The notes below the pieces were generated by a model. The model worked only from the letters and a program-made list of their open reading frames with translations, was not told where the DNA came from and did no database searches. From contig OW818660.1 of assembly GCA_942493015.1 (NCBI GenBank), forward strand, positions 3,534,001 through 3,598,000: 64,000 nucleotides of DNA, given 5' to 3'. The position numbers were made by a program, and so were the translations under genes. This stretch comes from Methanosarcina sp942493015 (GTDB lineage Archaea; Halobacteriota; Methanosarcinia; Methanosarcinales; Methanosarcinaceae). Shown here one piece after another: positions 8,275 to 17,118 of the stretch; the stretch's first letter is position 1; every line of letters starts with the position of its first letter.

Positions 8275-10296
8275 ATGGTATTCTCTTTACTGGCAAATGT
8301 TGACGTAATTCTCGGCTTTGCCATCTTAATTCTTACTATATTCTACAGATTTGAATTCCCTCCTGTCCTGGGATTTCTTGTAACCGGCATGCTTATCGGG
8401 CCTTATGGGCTTGAAATTTTAAGTGCAGGCCAGAACGTAGACCTGAATTCCGAGCTCGGTATAATCTTTCTTCTTTTTACAATAGGAGTTGATCTTTCCT
8501 TAAAAGAACTCTGGAAAATAAAAAAGGCCTTAATGCTAGGGGGTACTCTCCAGATTCTCTTGACTACAGCGATAGTCCTCGTTGTATGCTCATTCCTTGG
8601 CTTCAGTCCCGCTACCTCTGTTTTTCTCGGCTTCTTGATTTCACTTAGCAGTACTGCAATAGTACTCAAAGTCCTTCAGGACAGAAATGAAGTCTATACT
8701 CCTCATGGGAAAACTTCTCTTGCAATTCTTATATTCCAGGACTTGGCTATAGTACCCCTTATCCTGATCACTCCAATACTTGCAGGAAGTTCTGTGAGTT
8801 TTGACGGAGCACTTCCAAATATTTTCTTCAAAGGCTCCCTAATTATTCTGGTTTTCATCCTTAGTGCCAAATTTCTGGTCCCCTGGATATTTTACTATGT
8901 AGGCAAAACAGGCAGCAAACAATTGTTCCTTGTCAGTGTTGTTTTTATCTGTCTGTCCGCAGCTATCTTTACATCAAGTATCGGGTTGTCTCTAGCCCTC
9001 GGAGCTTTTTTAGCCGGGATCGTAATCTCTGGGTCTCCTTACAGCCAGCAGGCAATGGGTAATATTTTACCTTTGAAAGATATGTTCATGAGTTTCTTTT
9101 TCGTGTCTGTAGGCATGCTTTTAAATGTCAGGTATCTGCTTGATAACCTTCCTGTCCTTATTCTTGCAACAATCGTCCTCATTGTTATAAAATCAATCTC
9201 AGGGGCTGTGGTAACTTTCCTTCTCGGGTCCCCGCTCCGTACAACTATACTGACAGGGCTTGCACTTTCACAGGTAGGAGAATTTTCTTTTGTCCTTTCC
9301 AGGTTAGGAGTGGAATATTCTCTCCTTTCAGAAGAGACTTATCAAGCATTTCTTGCAGTTTCAATTCTTACTATGGGAATTACCCCTTTTTTGATTAGTG
9401 CTTCCTATAAACCTGCTGACTTCATTGTAAAAAAGGCTTCAGGCACGGCTTTTGGCATGAAACTTGTACGCGGCTTCTACTCAGACTCTCTCGAAGAGGA
9501 AGAGTTCATTGAGCCTGAGATAAAAGACCATCTTATAGTCGTAGGATTTGGTTTTTCCGGAAAGACAATCTCAAAGGCCGCAAAAACTGCAGGGATCCCT
9601 TATATTATCGTAGAAACGAACCCGGATATCGTTAGGCAGGAAAAAAAGAAAGGGGAACGAATACAATATGGAGACGCAATATTTGGGGCTGTACTGGAAC
9701 ATGCAGGCATAAAGAACGCAAGAGTCCTTGTAATCGGGATCCCTGACGCAGCCGCTACAAGGAAAATCGTGGAGACTGCTAAGGAGTTGAATCCAAACGT
9801 CTGCATAATTGCTAAGGTAAGGGACCTGCAGGAAATGAAACGTCTCAATGCCCTGGGTGCGGATGAAATAATTCCTGAAGAGTACGAAACTTCAGTAGAG
9901 ATCTTTGTCCGCATGCTGGAAAAGTATCTGGTTCCACAGGAAGATATCGAAAAACTGGTAAATGAAGTGAGGGCTGATGGTTACAGGATGATGCGAAGAA
10001 TGTCCGTTGATACAACAGGTATTGATAGCGGCTTCAGTCTGAAGGATGGGCTTCCGGGAGTCGATATTCAGGTGGTTAAGGTCGGGAGAGACTCAAATTT
10101 CGATGGGAAAACCCTTGCAGATCTGGAGTTCCGAAGAAAGCATGGAGTAACAGTACTTTCTGTTCGCAGGGGCTCGGATATGATATATACTCCTGAGGGA
10201 AGTTTCCTTCTTCGAGAAAAAGATGCCTGCGTTCTTCTGGGAAAACCTGATGATCTGTTCAATGTGAGAAAATTCTTTGAAAGTGTTCGCGGATAA
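8275..10296 (+). CDS. CPA2-family monovalent cation/proton antiporter with TrkA-N and TrkA-C domains (KefB-like)
   Basis: A 673-residue protein. Residues 1-390 form about 12 membrane helices of the Na+/H+ exchanger fold, beginning with the typical FPPVLGFLVTGMLIGP segment. Residues about 415-535 are a TrkA-N (RCK) Rossmann domain with VVGFGFSGKTISKAA, followed by the acidic end of the next strand (VETN). The last 80 residues match a TrkA-C domain. Such proteins exchange K+ or Na+ for protons under nucleotide control. Ribosome binding site GGAGG is present. A Maf gene follows after 76 bases on the same strand. Confidence 0.93.
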   Translation: MVFSLLANVDVILGFAILILTIFYRFEFPPVLGFLVTGMLIGPYGLEILSAGQNVDLNSELGIIFLLFTIGVDLSLKELWKIKKALMLGGTLQILLTTAIVLVVCSFLGFSPATSVFLGFLISLSSTAIVLKVLQDRNEVYTPHGKTSLAILIFQDLAIVPLILITPILAGSSVSFDGALPNIFFKGSLIILVFILSAKFLVPWIFYYVGKTGSKQLFLVSVVFICLSAAIFTSSIGLSLALGAFLAGIVISGSPYSQQAMGNILPLKDMFMSFFFVSVGMLLNVRYLLDNLPVLILATIVLIVIKSISGAVVTFLLGSPLRTTILTGLALSQVGEFSFVLSRLGVEYSLLSEETYQAFLAVSILTMGITPFLISASYKPADFIVKKASGTAFGMKLVRGFYSDSLEEEEFIEPEIKDHLIVVGFGFSGKTISKAAKTAGIPYIIVETNPDIVRQEKKKGERIQYGDAIFGAVLEHAGIKNARVLVIGIPDAAATRKIVETAKELNPNVCIIAKVRDLQEMKRLNALGADEIIPEEYETSVEIFVRMLEKYLVPQEDIEKLVNEVRADGYRMMRRMSVDTTGIDSGFSLKDGLPGVDIQVVKVGRDSNFDGKTLADLEFRRKHGVTVLSVRRGSDMIYTPEGSFLLREKDACVLLGKPDDLFNVRKFFESVRG

Positions 10297-10372
10297 GTGC
10301 CACTTTCTCTGCAATTTTTCTTTTTTGCCTGTTTACAATACAAATATATCCTATCCGATCTGACTTTTTTCT

Positions 10373-10966
10373 ATGCGCCAAATTGTTCTCGCGTCCGCTT
10401 CTCCCAGGAGAAAAGAACTTCTTAAACAGTTGATCGGAGGTCACTTTCTGGTATATGCCAGCTCTTATGGGGAGTCTTTTCAGCCTGGGTTGAGGCCAGA
10501 AGAGCTCCTCATAAAACATTCAGTCGAAAAAGCAAGGGATGTGGCTAAACAATTTAATTCCGGACTTGTAATTTCTGCCGATACATCGGTAATCTTCGGT
10601 GGAGATATCCTGGGGAAGCCTCATTCTCTTGAAAAGGCAGAGGAAATGCTAAAAAAGTTAAATGGGCAAAGGTTCAGAGTTATAACCGGGATTACAGTTC
10701 TGGATCTTGATGCCGGGAAAGAAATTAGCGAATTCGAATCCACGACTGTCTGGATGGCGAAAATGAGCGAAGAACAGATTTCAGCTTACGTAAAGACAGG
10801 AGAACCCCTTGACAAAGCCGGAGCTTTTGCCGCTCAGGGAAAGGGAGCAGTGCTTGTAGAAAGGATCGAGGGAGATTTCTTTAACGTGGTTGGACTTCCT
10901 CTTTTCCGGCTGGGACAAATTCTGGAACAATTGGGGGTGTCAGTTTTTGAGGAAGGGTTTTCTTGA
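10373..10966 (+). CDS. maf: Maf-family nucleoside triphosphate pyrophosphatase
   Basis: A 197-residue cytoplasmic house-cleaning NTP pyrophosphatase. It has the substrate loop ASASPRRKELL (residues 6-16), SADTSV, KPHSLEKAEEML, and the conserved DKAGAFAAQG followed by GDFFNVVGLPLFRL. Family members hydrolyse dTTP, UTP or modified nucleotides to monophosphates. The ATG has no ribosome binding site, so the transcript may be leaderless. It lies 76 bases after the antiporter and 289 bases before cysS. Confidence 0.93.
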   Translation: MRQIVLASASPRRKELLKQLIGGHFLVYASSYGESFQPGLRPEELLIKHSVEKARDVAKQFNSGLVISADTSVIFGGDILGKPHSLEKAEEMLKKLNGQRFRVITGITVLDLDAGKEISEFESTTVWMAKMSEEQISAYVKTGEPLDKAGAFAAQGKGAVLVERIEGDFFNVVGLPLFRLGQILEQLGVSVFEEGFS

Positions 10967-11255
10967 TCTATATTTATGCTTTGAGTCTTTAGACTCTTTT
11001 ATCAGAGAACTTTCCTGAGAGCTACAAAAGTAATAAAGCAGTTGAAAACAATAAACCAGTCTGGATAATTAATCGTCAAACGGACAGTTAATTGATTACT
11101 AGTAAAAAAGGCAGGTTAGTTGATCAATCGTCACACGACCAGTTTTGTTAATTAAGATTGAAAAGGTAGTTTCGTTGATTGACAGGAAGTAAATACTTTC
11201 AACTTTACTTTTAAGTAGATGCTTTCAGGAATTTTAATTAGCAGAGGCGTTCCGG

Positions 11256-12677
11256 ATGCTGCAAGTCTACAATACCCTTACAAGAGAAAAAGAGCTATTC
11301 AAACCTTTAAAAGAAGGTGAGGTTTCGATTTATGCCTGCGGACCGACAGTCTACAACTTGCCGCATATAGGTAATTATCGAACTTTTCTGATGACGGACA
11401 ATATTGTAAGAACCCTCGAATACCTCGGGTACAGGGTAAAACTTGTAATGAACATCACGGACATCGATGACAAGACTATTAGAGACTCAAAATCTGCGGG
11501 GATGTCTCTTAAGGACTTTACGGATAAATACACAGCTGAATTCTTTAAGGGCCTTGATCTGCTGAATATAAAGCGGGCTTCTGTTTACCCGAAGGCTACT
11601 GAAAACGTTGCCGGCATGATCGAACTTACACAAAAACTGGCAGAAAAAGGGCTTGCTTACGAAAAAGAAGGCTCTGTTTACTACAGGATTTCAGGTTTCC
11701 CGGACTACGGCAAGCTTTCAAAACTTGATTTTGATAAGATTTTAGTTGGAGCGTCAGTGGATATAGATGAATATGATAAAGACAACCCTCGCGACTTTGC
11801 TCTGTTGAAAGCCTCGACCCCTGAAGAAATAGAAAGGGGAATTTATTATGAGAGCCCCTGGGGAAAAATCCGTCCTGGATGGCATATCGAATGCTCGGTC
11901 ATGGCCATGGATAACTTTGGGCCAACCCTTGACATTCATATCGGGGGAGTGGATCTAATCTTCCCTCACCACGAAAACGAGATCGCCCAGTCTGAAGGGG
12001 CAATGGAAAAGCCTTTCGTGAATTACTGGATTCATGGAGAACACCTGATAGTGGAAGGAGAGAAGATGAGCAAGTCGAAGGGAAACTTCTTTACACTTTC
12101 TGAAATTGCAGTGAAGTACGGCGGAGAAGTTGTGCGCTTTATGTTCCTTTCAGTCCACTACAGGAAAAAGCTGGACTATTCCGATTCGTTTGCAGAAAAT
12201 GCAAAGAATAACTACCTGCGGCTTAAAGAGACTCTCGATAACCTCAAATTTGCCCTCGAAAATGCAGAAGACAGCCCTTATCCTGAAGATGAGGAAGTCC
12301 TTAAAGCCCTTCCTGAAATGGAAATTCAGTTCCGAGAAGCTCTTGAAGATGATTTCAATACCCCTAAAGCCATAACTGTTTTCAGAGACCTCTCCCGCAC
12401 AGCCAACAGGTACCTTGAAACAGGAAAAAACAGACAAGTTCTGGAAAAACTCCACTTCCTTTTCAGGCAGTTTTCAGATGTTTTTGGCCTCTTTGCAGAA
12501 ACAGGAAATGAACACATTCCGGAAGAAGTAATGAAACTTGTCGAAGAACGTGAAACTGCCCGAAAAAAGAAAGAATGGGCAATTTCCGATGCCCTCAGGG
12601 AAAATCTAAAATCGCTGGGTTATATCGTACAGGATAAAAAAGAAGGGCCGAATGTGAAAAGGGTCGAAGAAGGTTAA
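11256..12677 (+). CDS. cysS: Cysteinyl-tRNA synthetase
   Basis: A 473-residue class I synthetase of normal family length. The HIGH-type motif is HIGNYRTF, and the KMSKS motif is in GEKMSKSKGN. The zinc ligands of the family are visible in YACGPTVYN, WHIECSVMA and HHENEIAQSE. It charges tRNA-Cys with cysteine in the cytoplasm. Some methanogens instead make Cys-tRNA through SepRS/SepCysS, but Methanosarcina is known to carry both routes. The start follows AGAGGCG. It appears to be transcribed alone. Confidence 0.97.
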   Translation: MLQVYNTLTREKELFKPLKEGEVSIYACGPTVYNLPHIGNYRTFLMTDNIVRTLEYLGYRVKLVMNITDIDDKTIRDSKSAGMSLKDFTDKYTAEFFKGLDLLNIKRASVYPKATENVAGMIELTQKLAEKGLAYEKEGSVYYRISGFPDYGKLSKLDFDKILVGASVDIDEYDKDNPRDFALLKASTPEEIERGIYYESPWGKIRPGWHIECSVMAMDNFGPTLDIHIGGVDLIFPHHENEIAQSEGAMEKPFVNYWIHGEHLIVEGEKMSKSKGNFFTLSEIAVKYGGEVVRFMFLSVHYRKKLDYSDSFAENAKNNYLRLKETLDNLKFALENAEDSPYPEDEEVLKALPEMEIQFREALEDDFNTPKAITVFRDLSRTANRYLETGKNRQVLEKLHFLFRQFSDVFGLFAETGNEHIPEEVMKLVEERETARKKKEWAISDALRENLKSLGYIVQDKKEGPNVKRVEEG

Positions 12678-12814
12678 AAAACTGGGTTTTGAAAAAGTTA
12701 AAAACATGTTTGTTTGAAACAGGCTCATTGGTAAAGCAGAGATCCTAAATAACCGCGAATTTTCAGCTTTTCTACTTCCTTTTATTTCCATGATACTGTT
12801 TCCTTATTTAAGTT

Positions 12815-13675
12815 TCAGACTCTGACCCTCCTCTCTTCTCCGGAGGTTTTTCTTGCAGTTTCTCGCATTGGAGAATGTTGAAGTGAAGAATATATTTCGT
12901 TTAAACCCTGCAGGATTTTGAATCCTTTTTCAGTAATCATATAGTCTCCTCTTTCGTGTTGCTGCAGGATAATTCCGCTCTCGGTGAGTTTCTGAAGATG
13001 AAAAAGCAAGTTTCCTCCTCTGAGGCCTGTAAGTTCGGAAAAGGCTGAGAAACTTTTTGTCTCAAAGGCAACTGCTCTCAGAATTTCAAGCCGCTGATTG
13101 TTTGAGACCGGCTCAAGGATCTCGCTCATAATCACACCGGTTTTAAGGGCTGAAATATCGGGCCTGTGTTCCTGATTATCTGCATAAATTCTCATAGAAC
13201 GCATGAAGTTGACCTGTTTAACAAAGAGGTTCGAAACTTCGGAAAAGCATTGTTCACATTTACCGTAAGGAGCTCCGCATCTCAGTTCCTCCAGCTTTTT
13301 TCTGTTGTTCAAAACTAGTGTATCTTCTACTTTGCTTTGTTTTATAAGCCCTGCATTCTGTTGCAGGAGGGCTGTAAATGCAGAAGTACAATTTTTCTTT
13401 TCAGGACATTTTTTGATCATATTTCGTTCAAGTCCTGTCTCTATATCGTCAAAAAGATGATTAAGAAACGCGTTTGAGTACTCCTGCCTTGAACTTTCAA
13501 GAGCGGTTTCTAAACGCAGCCTGTTGGAGTATTCCATAACTTTTTTGATATCACTGTGCATTTCAGAAAGTTTTTCCTTGATAGCCTTTATTTCTGTCAT
13601 CTCCGTAGCTTCAGATGTTCCAGCACTTTCAGGAGTTTTTTCTTTTTCTTTGCTTTCATCTTTCATACTCTTCAT
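12815..13675 (-). CDS. Winged-helix transcriptional regulator with N-terminal coiled coil and Cys cluster
   Basis: A 286-residue protein. Residues 1-25 are charged and low-complexity; about 25-60 are predicted coiled coil. The middle carries CPEKKNC and CGAPYGKCEQC, five closely placed cysteines that could bind a metal or act as a redox switch. Residues about 180-270 resemble an ArsR-type winged helix (NQRLEILRAVAFETKSFSAF, GGNLLFHLQKLTESGII, ITEKGFKIL). Ribosome binding site AGGA precedes the ATG. It is divergent from the small zinc-ribbon gene at 13903, which it may regulate. The Cys-cluster role is inference. Confidence 0.75.
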   Translation of the reverse strand: MKSMKDESKEKEKTPESAGTSEATEMTEIKAIKEKLSEMHSDIKKVMEYSNRLRLETALESSRQEYSNAFLNHLFDDIETGLERNMIKKCPEKKNCTSAFTALLQQNAGLIKQSKVEDTLVLNNRKKLEELRCGAPYGKCEQCFSEVSNLFVKQVNFMRSMRIYADNQEHRPDISALKTGVIMSEILEPVSNNQRLEILRAVAFETKSFSAFSELTGLRGGNLLFHLQKLTESGIILQQHERGDYMITEKGFKILQGLNEIYSSLQHSPMRETARKTSGEERRVRV

Positions 13676-13902
13676 ATATTCCTGCTTTATTTTTTAAAGT
13701 TTCTGTCATGACTTTAAAGGTTATTAACGTGTATCTCCTCTAAGGTCTTCAAAATGTATCTAAGGGAGTTCTCCATGTGTCTATTTTCTAAAGTCATTGA
13801 AATGCATTTTGTATATTTTTATGCCGACTAATTATAAATGAAATAATAATATATTACTAATGGGTTAGATGCCCGGGATTAGAAAAGAAGAGGTGAAATT
13901 AC

Positions 13903-14022
13903 ATGGTAAAATGTGGAATTTGTGGAGGGGAAGCTCCCAAGCAGCCCTGCATTACTGAAGAAGGGAAATGTGACATCTGCGGAAAGAAGGTCACTCTCGC
14001 AGAAGAAAAGAAGCAGAAGTGA
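13903..14022 (+). CDS. 39-residue zinc-ribbon protein
   Basis: A tiny gene starts at ATG 13903 with GAGGTGA upstream (AAGAGGTGAAATTAC) and ends TGA. The product has CGICGG (Cys4, Cys7), Cys16 and CDICGK (Cys23, Cys26), followed by a Lys/Glu-rich tail, so two CxxC knuckles that could hold one zinc. Similar microproteins occur in archaea without known function. It is divergent from the winged-helix regulator and is followed at once by a TAAA repeat. Confidence 0.75.
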   Translation: MVKCGICGGEAPKQPCITEEGKCDICGKKVTLAEEKKQK

Positions 14023-14077
<55 letters not shown>

Positions 14078-14163
14078 CGGAAATGTATCTTAATTAGCTA
14101 ACACACCACCTTGAAAAGAGAAATTTATAGTAATTCTTACCTTTGAAAAGGAGGCAATGATTG

Positions 14164-14215
14164 CTTTCTCTTTTCATATTCTCTTTTCATATTCTCTTTT
14201 CATATTCTCTTTTCA
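14164..14215. repeat. 13-bp tandem repeat TATTCTCTTTTCA, about 4 units
   Basis: Four near-perfect head-to-tail units of a pyrimidine-rich 13-mer lie about 140 bases upstream of the secreted protease gene. Confidence 0.9.
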
Positions 14216-14354
14216 CAATATAACCAAAGATCTTTTTTTAATTACTCGTATTCTTTAAAATCTGCATTTTACTTTTTTATTTTAACTGTTTTCCTGTGCA
14301 GTTCCAGAATAAGAAATAAGTACCATCTCAGGCAAATTAATAGTGGTTAATGGT

Positions 14355-15275
14355 ATGAGGTCCAAAACTCTTGTCTTTTTACTGATCCTTTCGCTTGTTG
14401 CAAACACTTATTTTGTTTGGTTTGAAGAACAACCTTCTCTTGAGGGAGAACAGGTCCAGGAAATGCAGGCTCGTATAAATTCCCTCGAAGTGGAAAATGA
14501 ACACCTTCAGGAACGGATAAATCAGAATAATGAGTCTCTCAAGTCTTATGCTTCCCAGCTGAACTCTTACCGTGAAAAAGTCTTCGAACTGCAGAGTGGC
14601 TCTCCAATGTGTCCTGTGGGCCTCGAAGGATTTGCTACTCTCCAGGGGCCTGCAGTTTTCCAGACTGTCCAGACAGATCAGACCGGCCCCTTTGTCCGGA
14701 AATCTGTTTCTGAAGAAGGTGCCCTGATCAATATCTCGGTTGAGATCAGGCCTGGAAAAGGCCGGGTGCTCGTTCAGACAACTCCTTTAATGGGTGTGGT
14801 CTTCCAGGATGCCGCAAACACTGCAGTTTTCGTAGCTGAGAATGAAACAGGAAGGCAACTTTCAAGCAGTGACATTATCTTCAGCATTACTGCTAAAGAT
14901 AGAATCCCCGGAGTTGATGGTCCCAGTGCAGGTGCCTTGATGACTCTCCTTACAATTTCCGCCATCGACAATACCACACTTAATGATAGCATAACCCTCA
15001 CAGGCACTATTGACAACGAAGGAAATGTCGGGGAGATAGGCGGTATTCTTGAAAAAGCCAGGGCAGCAAAGGCTGGAGGTAAAACTCTCTTCTTGGTTCC
15101 CAGAGAAAACAGTGAATTTGTCACATACAAACTTGTTGAAAAGAAATTTGGAGGCTTTACTCTTGTTCAGAGAGAGCCACAAATAGTAGATACTGAAGAA
15201 TATATCGAGAAAAATGTAGGAATCAGAATCGAATACGTGGATACGATTGGCGATATCCTGAAATATGAGACGTAA
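14355..15275 (+). CDS. Membrane-anchored archaeal Lon-type (S16) serine protease
   Basis: The protein has an N-terminal signal/anchor (SKTLVFLLILSLVANTYFVW), a coiled coil (about residues 30-75) and a C-terminal Lon proteolytic domain without an ATPase. The catalytic Ser lies in VDGPSAGALM and the catalytic Lys in GGILEKARAAKAGG, as in the S16 Ser-Lys dyad. It resembles COG1750-type archaeal proteases that act outside the membrane. The upstream GTG at 14343 is an alternative start; I prefer ATG 14355. It may trim or quality-control exported proteins. Confidence 0.88.
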   Translation: MRSKTLVFLLILSLVANTYFVWFEEQPSLEGEQVQEMQARINSLEVENEHLQERINQNNESLKSYASQLNSYREKVFELQSGSPMCPVGLEGFATLQGPAVFQTVQTDQTGPFVRKSVSEEGALINISVEIRPGKGRVLVQTTPLMGVVFQDAANTAVFVAENETGRQLSSSDIIFSITAKDRIPGVDGPSAGALMTLLTISAIDNTTLNDSITLTGTIDNEGNVGEIGGILEKARAAKAGGKTLFLVPRENSEFVTYKLVEKKFGGFTLVQREPQIVDTEEYIEKNVGIRIEYVDTIGDILKYET

Positions 15276-15758
15276 ATCCGAGAAAAGAAGCAAACCAAAG
15301 AAAATCCGGATCTCGGATACAATTCTACTGCAATTCTAATAGTTTTCCGGGGGTCAGTTTTCTCCCCGGAGCTATCTTCTGCCGCTAAAGGTCTGCTACT
15401 CTTTTTTGAGAGAGGCGACAGCGTTTTTATGACCCCCCTGAACTTCTGCAAATCAGACCGGGAAATCTTCTATTTTCTCAAAAAAATGAATTTCAGGTTT
15501 GCCGGTGAAGCCTGCGTCTTTCATTCTCTTTTTCAGGTCCTTGGATTCTACGAATTATTATTTCCTCATCTTTTAAATGATCGTTTTTATAAGAAAACCT
15601 TCTTTTAAAATATATGTATATATTCTTGATGATTTCAACAGCTATATTTTATATGGTATCAAATATATATCATCAGGCGCCTGAGGCTAAGAATAGATAA
15701 TAAACCTTATTAAGAAATAAAATTTTCAAAATCCTGAAAAAACAGTTTTCCACATATT
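15276..15758. other. Intergenic with inverted repeats and a short coding-like remnant
   Basis: The hairpin TCCGGGG (15346-15352) with CCCCGGA (15364-15370) and the pair ATCCGAG/CTCGGAT (about 15276-15318) may terminate the protease transcript. On the minus strand, 15453-15560 reads as 35 open codons ending KPEIHFFEKIEDFPV, which looks like the C-terminus of a lost gene; the family is not identified. The rest is AT-rich promoter-like DNA. Confidence 0.4.
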
Positions 15759-16607
15759 ATGCCCCCTGAAATCATACCTCTTCTTGAAGAGCCCGCCTTA
15801 ATAGTCACAAATTCTAATATTTCGCTGGTTGTTGCCGACATTCATCTCGGGATCGAGTGGGACCTGTACAGGAGCGGAATCAATTTGCCCAGCCGAATGG
15901 AAGAACGGCTGGAAAGAATTCTCGGCTATATCCGGGCAAATTCTCCTGACAGGATAATACTTTTAGGGGATGTGAAGCACAATGTCCCTCAGATTTCCTG
16001 GCAGGAAAAAGATGAAGTTCCCCGTTTTCTTGAAACGCTTGCAGAACATGCCCATGTGGATATTTTTCCGGGAAACCATGACGGGGGAATCGAGCTTCTT
16101 TTCAGCAGGCAGAAAGATATCACTGTTCATTCTGTGCGCGGGGCGGTTCTTGATGGAGTCGGATATTTCCACGGGCATACCTGGCCTGCGCCGGAACTGC
16201 TGGCTGCATCTCATATAGTCGTTGCGCACAATCATCCTACTGTTCGTTTTACCGATTCGTTTGGCTACTCCACAGTTGAGCCTGCCTGGGTCAGAACGAA
16301 ATTTAATGCAGATATCTTGAAAGCTCGTTTCGTAGACCTCGATTTTGACAACAAGATGCACTGGGCTGATCCTGAGCTTTTTGTTATGCCTGCGTTTAAC
16401 GAGCTTTGCGGGGGAGTGCCTTTTAACGAATCCATTCCGGAAGATCTTTTGGGGCCGGTTTTTACTTCAGGCGGGATCAAACTTGAGGCTTCAGAAATCT
16501 ATCTTCTTGACGGGACTCGGCTGGGGCTGCTCAAAAATATCCGAAAATTGCAGCATACAAAAGTAAGAAGCAGAACTGGGGGCAGAAGACGTAAAAGCTC
16601 TTTATGA
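15759..16607 (+). CDS. Calcineurin-like metallophosphoesterase
   Basis: A 282-residue protein with the metallophosphoesterase signature in order: VADIHLG (DxH), LLGDVKHN (GDxx), FPGNHDGG (GNHD), YFHGHTWP and VVAHNHP. These bind a dinuclear metal centre that hydrolyses phosphodiesters or phosphomonoesters. It resembles the archaeal MJ0037-type phosphoesterases, often linked to DNA repair helicases; an Lhr-like helicase lies 2.3 kb downstream. The basic tail is typical of nucleic-acid contact, which is inference. No ribosome binding site is evident. Confidence 0.9.
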   Translation: MPPEIIPLLEEPALIVTNSNISLVVADIHLGIEWDLYRSGINLPSRMEERLERILGYIRANSPDRIILLGDVKHNVPQISWQEKDEVPRFLETLAEHAHVDIFPGNHDGGIELLFSRQKDITVHSVRGAVLDGVGYFHGHTWPAPELLAASHIVVAHNHPTVRFTDSFGYSTVEPAWVRTKFNADILKARFVDLDFDNKMHWADPELFVMPAFNELCGGVPFNESIPEDLLGPVFTSGGIKLEASEIYLLDGTRLGLLKNIRKLQHTKVRSRTGGRRRKSSL

Positions 16608-16924
16608 AACCATAGGAAGGGCATCTAGATAAACTGCGATGATGATTCAAAGCATTTTTTTACAGGATACAATATCTATTTCATCAATATGTTTGTCTTT
16701 TTCTCAATGTTTATATAAAATGCATGGATGTATGGATAAAAATAAATGTCAAGAATCAGGCTAATAGACAGTCATTGTTCTTGATAATCCAGACTTACAG
16801 CATTCAGCCGCAGAAGAGAGTGCATAATTCACAGGCCTCTGAATACTCTCTCAAAATCTCTAAAAACCTATTCTTCTGGGGTCCGGGCTGACTTATTGAT
16901 TATGATTTATTCATGGTCAACTTA

Positions 16925-17085
16925 CTGATCGACTTGCTGATTGATTACTGATCGATTTGCTGATTGATTACTGATCGATTTGCTGATTGACTACTGATCG
17001 ATTTGCTGATTGATTACTGATCGATTTGCTGATTGATTACTGATCGATTTGCTGATTGATTACTGATCCATTTATTGATTTATTT
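16925..17085. repeat. 23-bp tandem repeat upstream of lysS, 6-7 units
   Basis: Units of CTGATCGATTTGCTGATTGATTA begin at 16925, 16948, 16971, 16994, 17017, 17040 and (degenerate) 17063. Each carries the palindrome TGATCGAT-like core. The array ends about 35 bases before the lysS start, so it lies in the promoter or leader. Confidence 0.95.
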
Positions 17086-17118
17086 ATTCGTATCACCTGA
17101 AGAGGATGTACTGATTCG

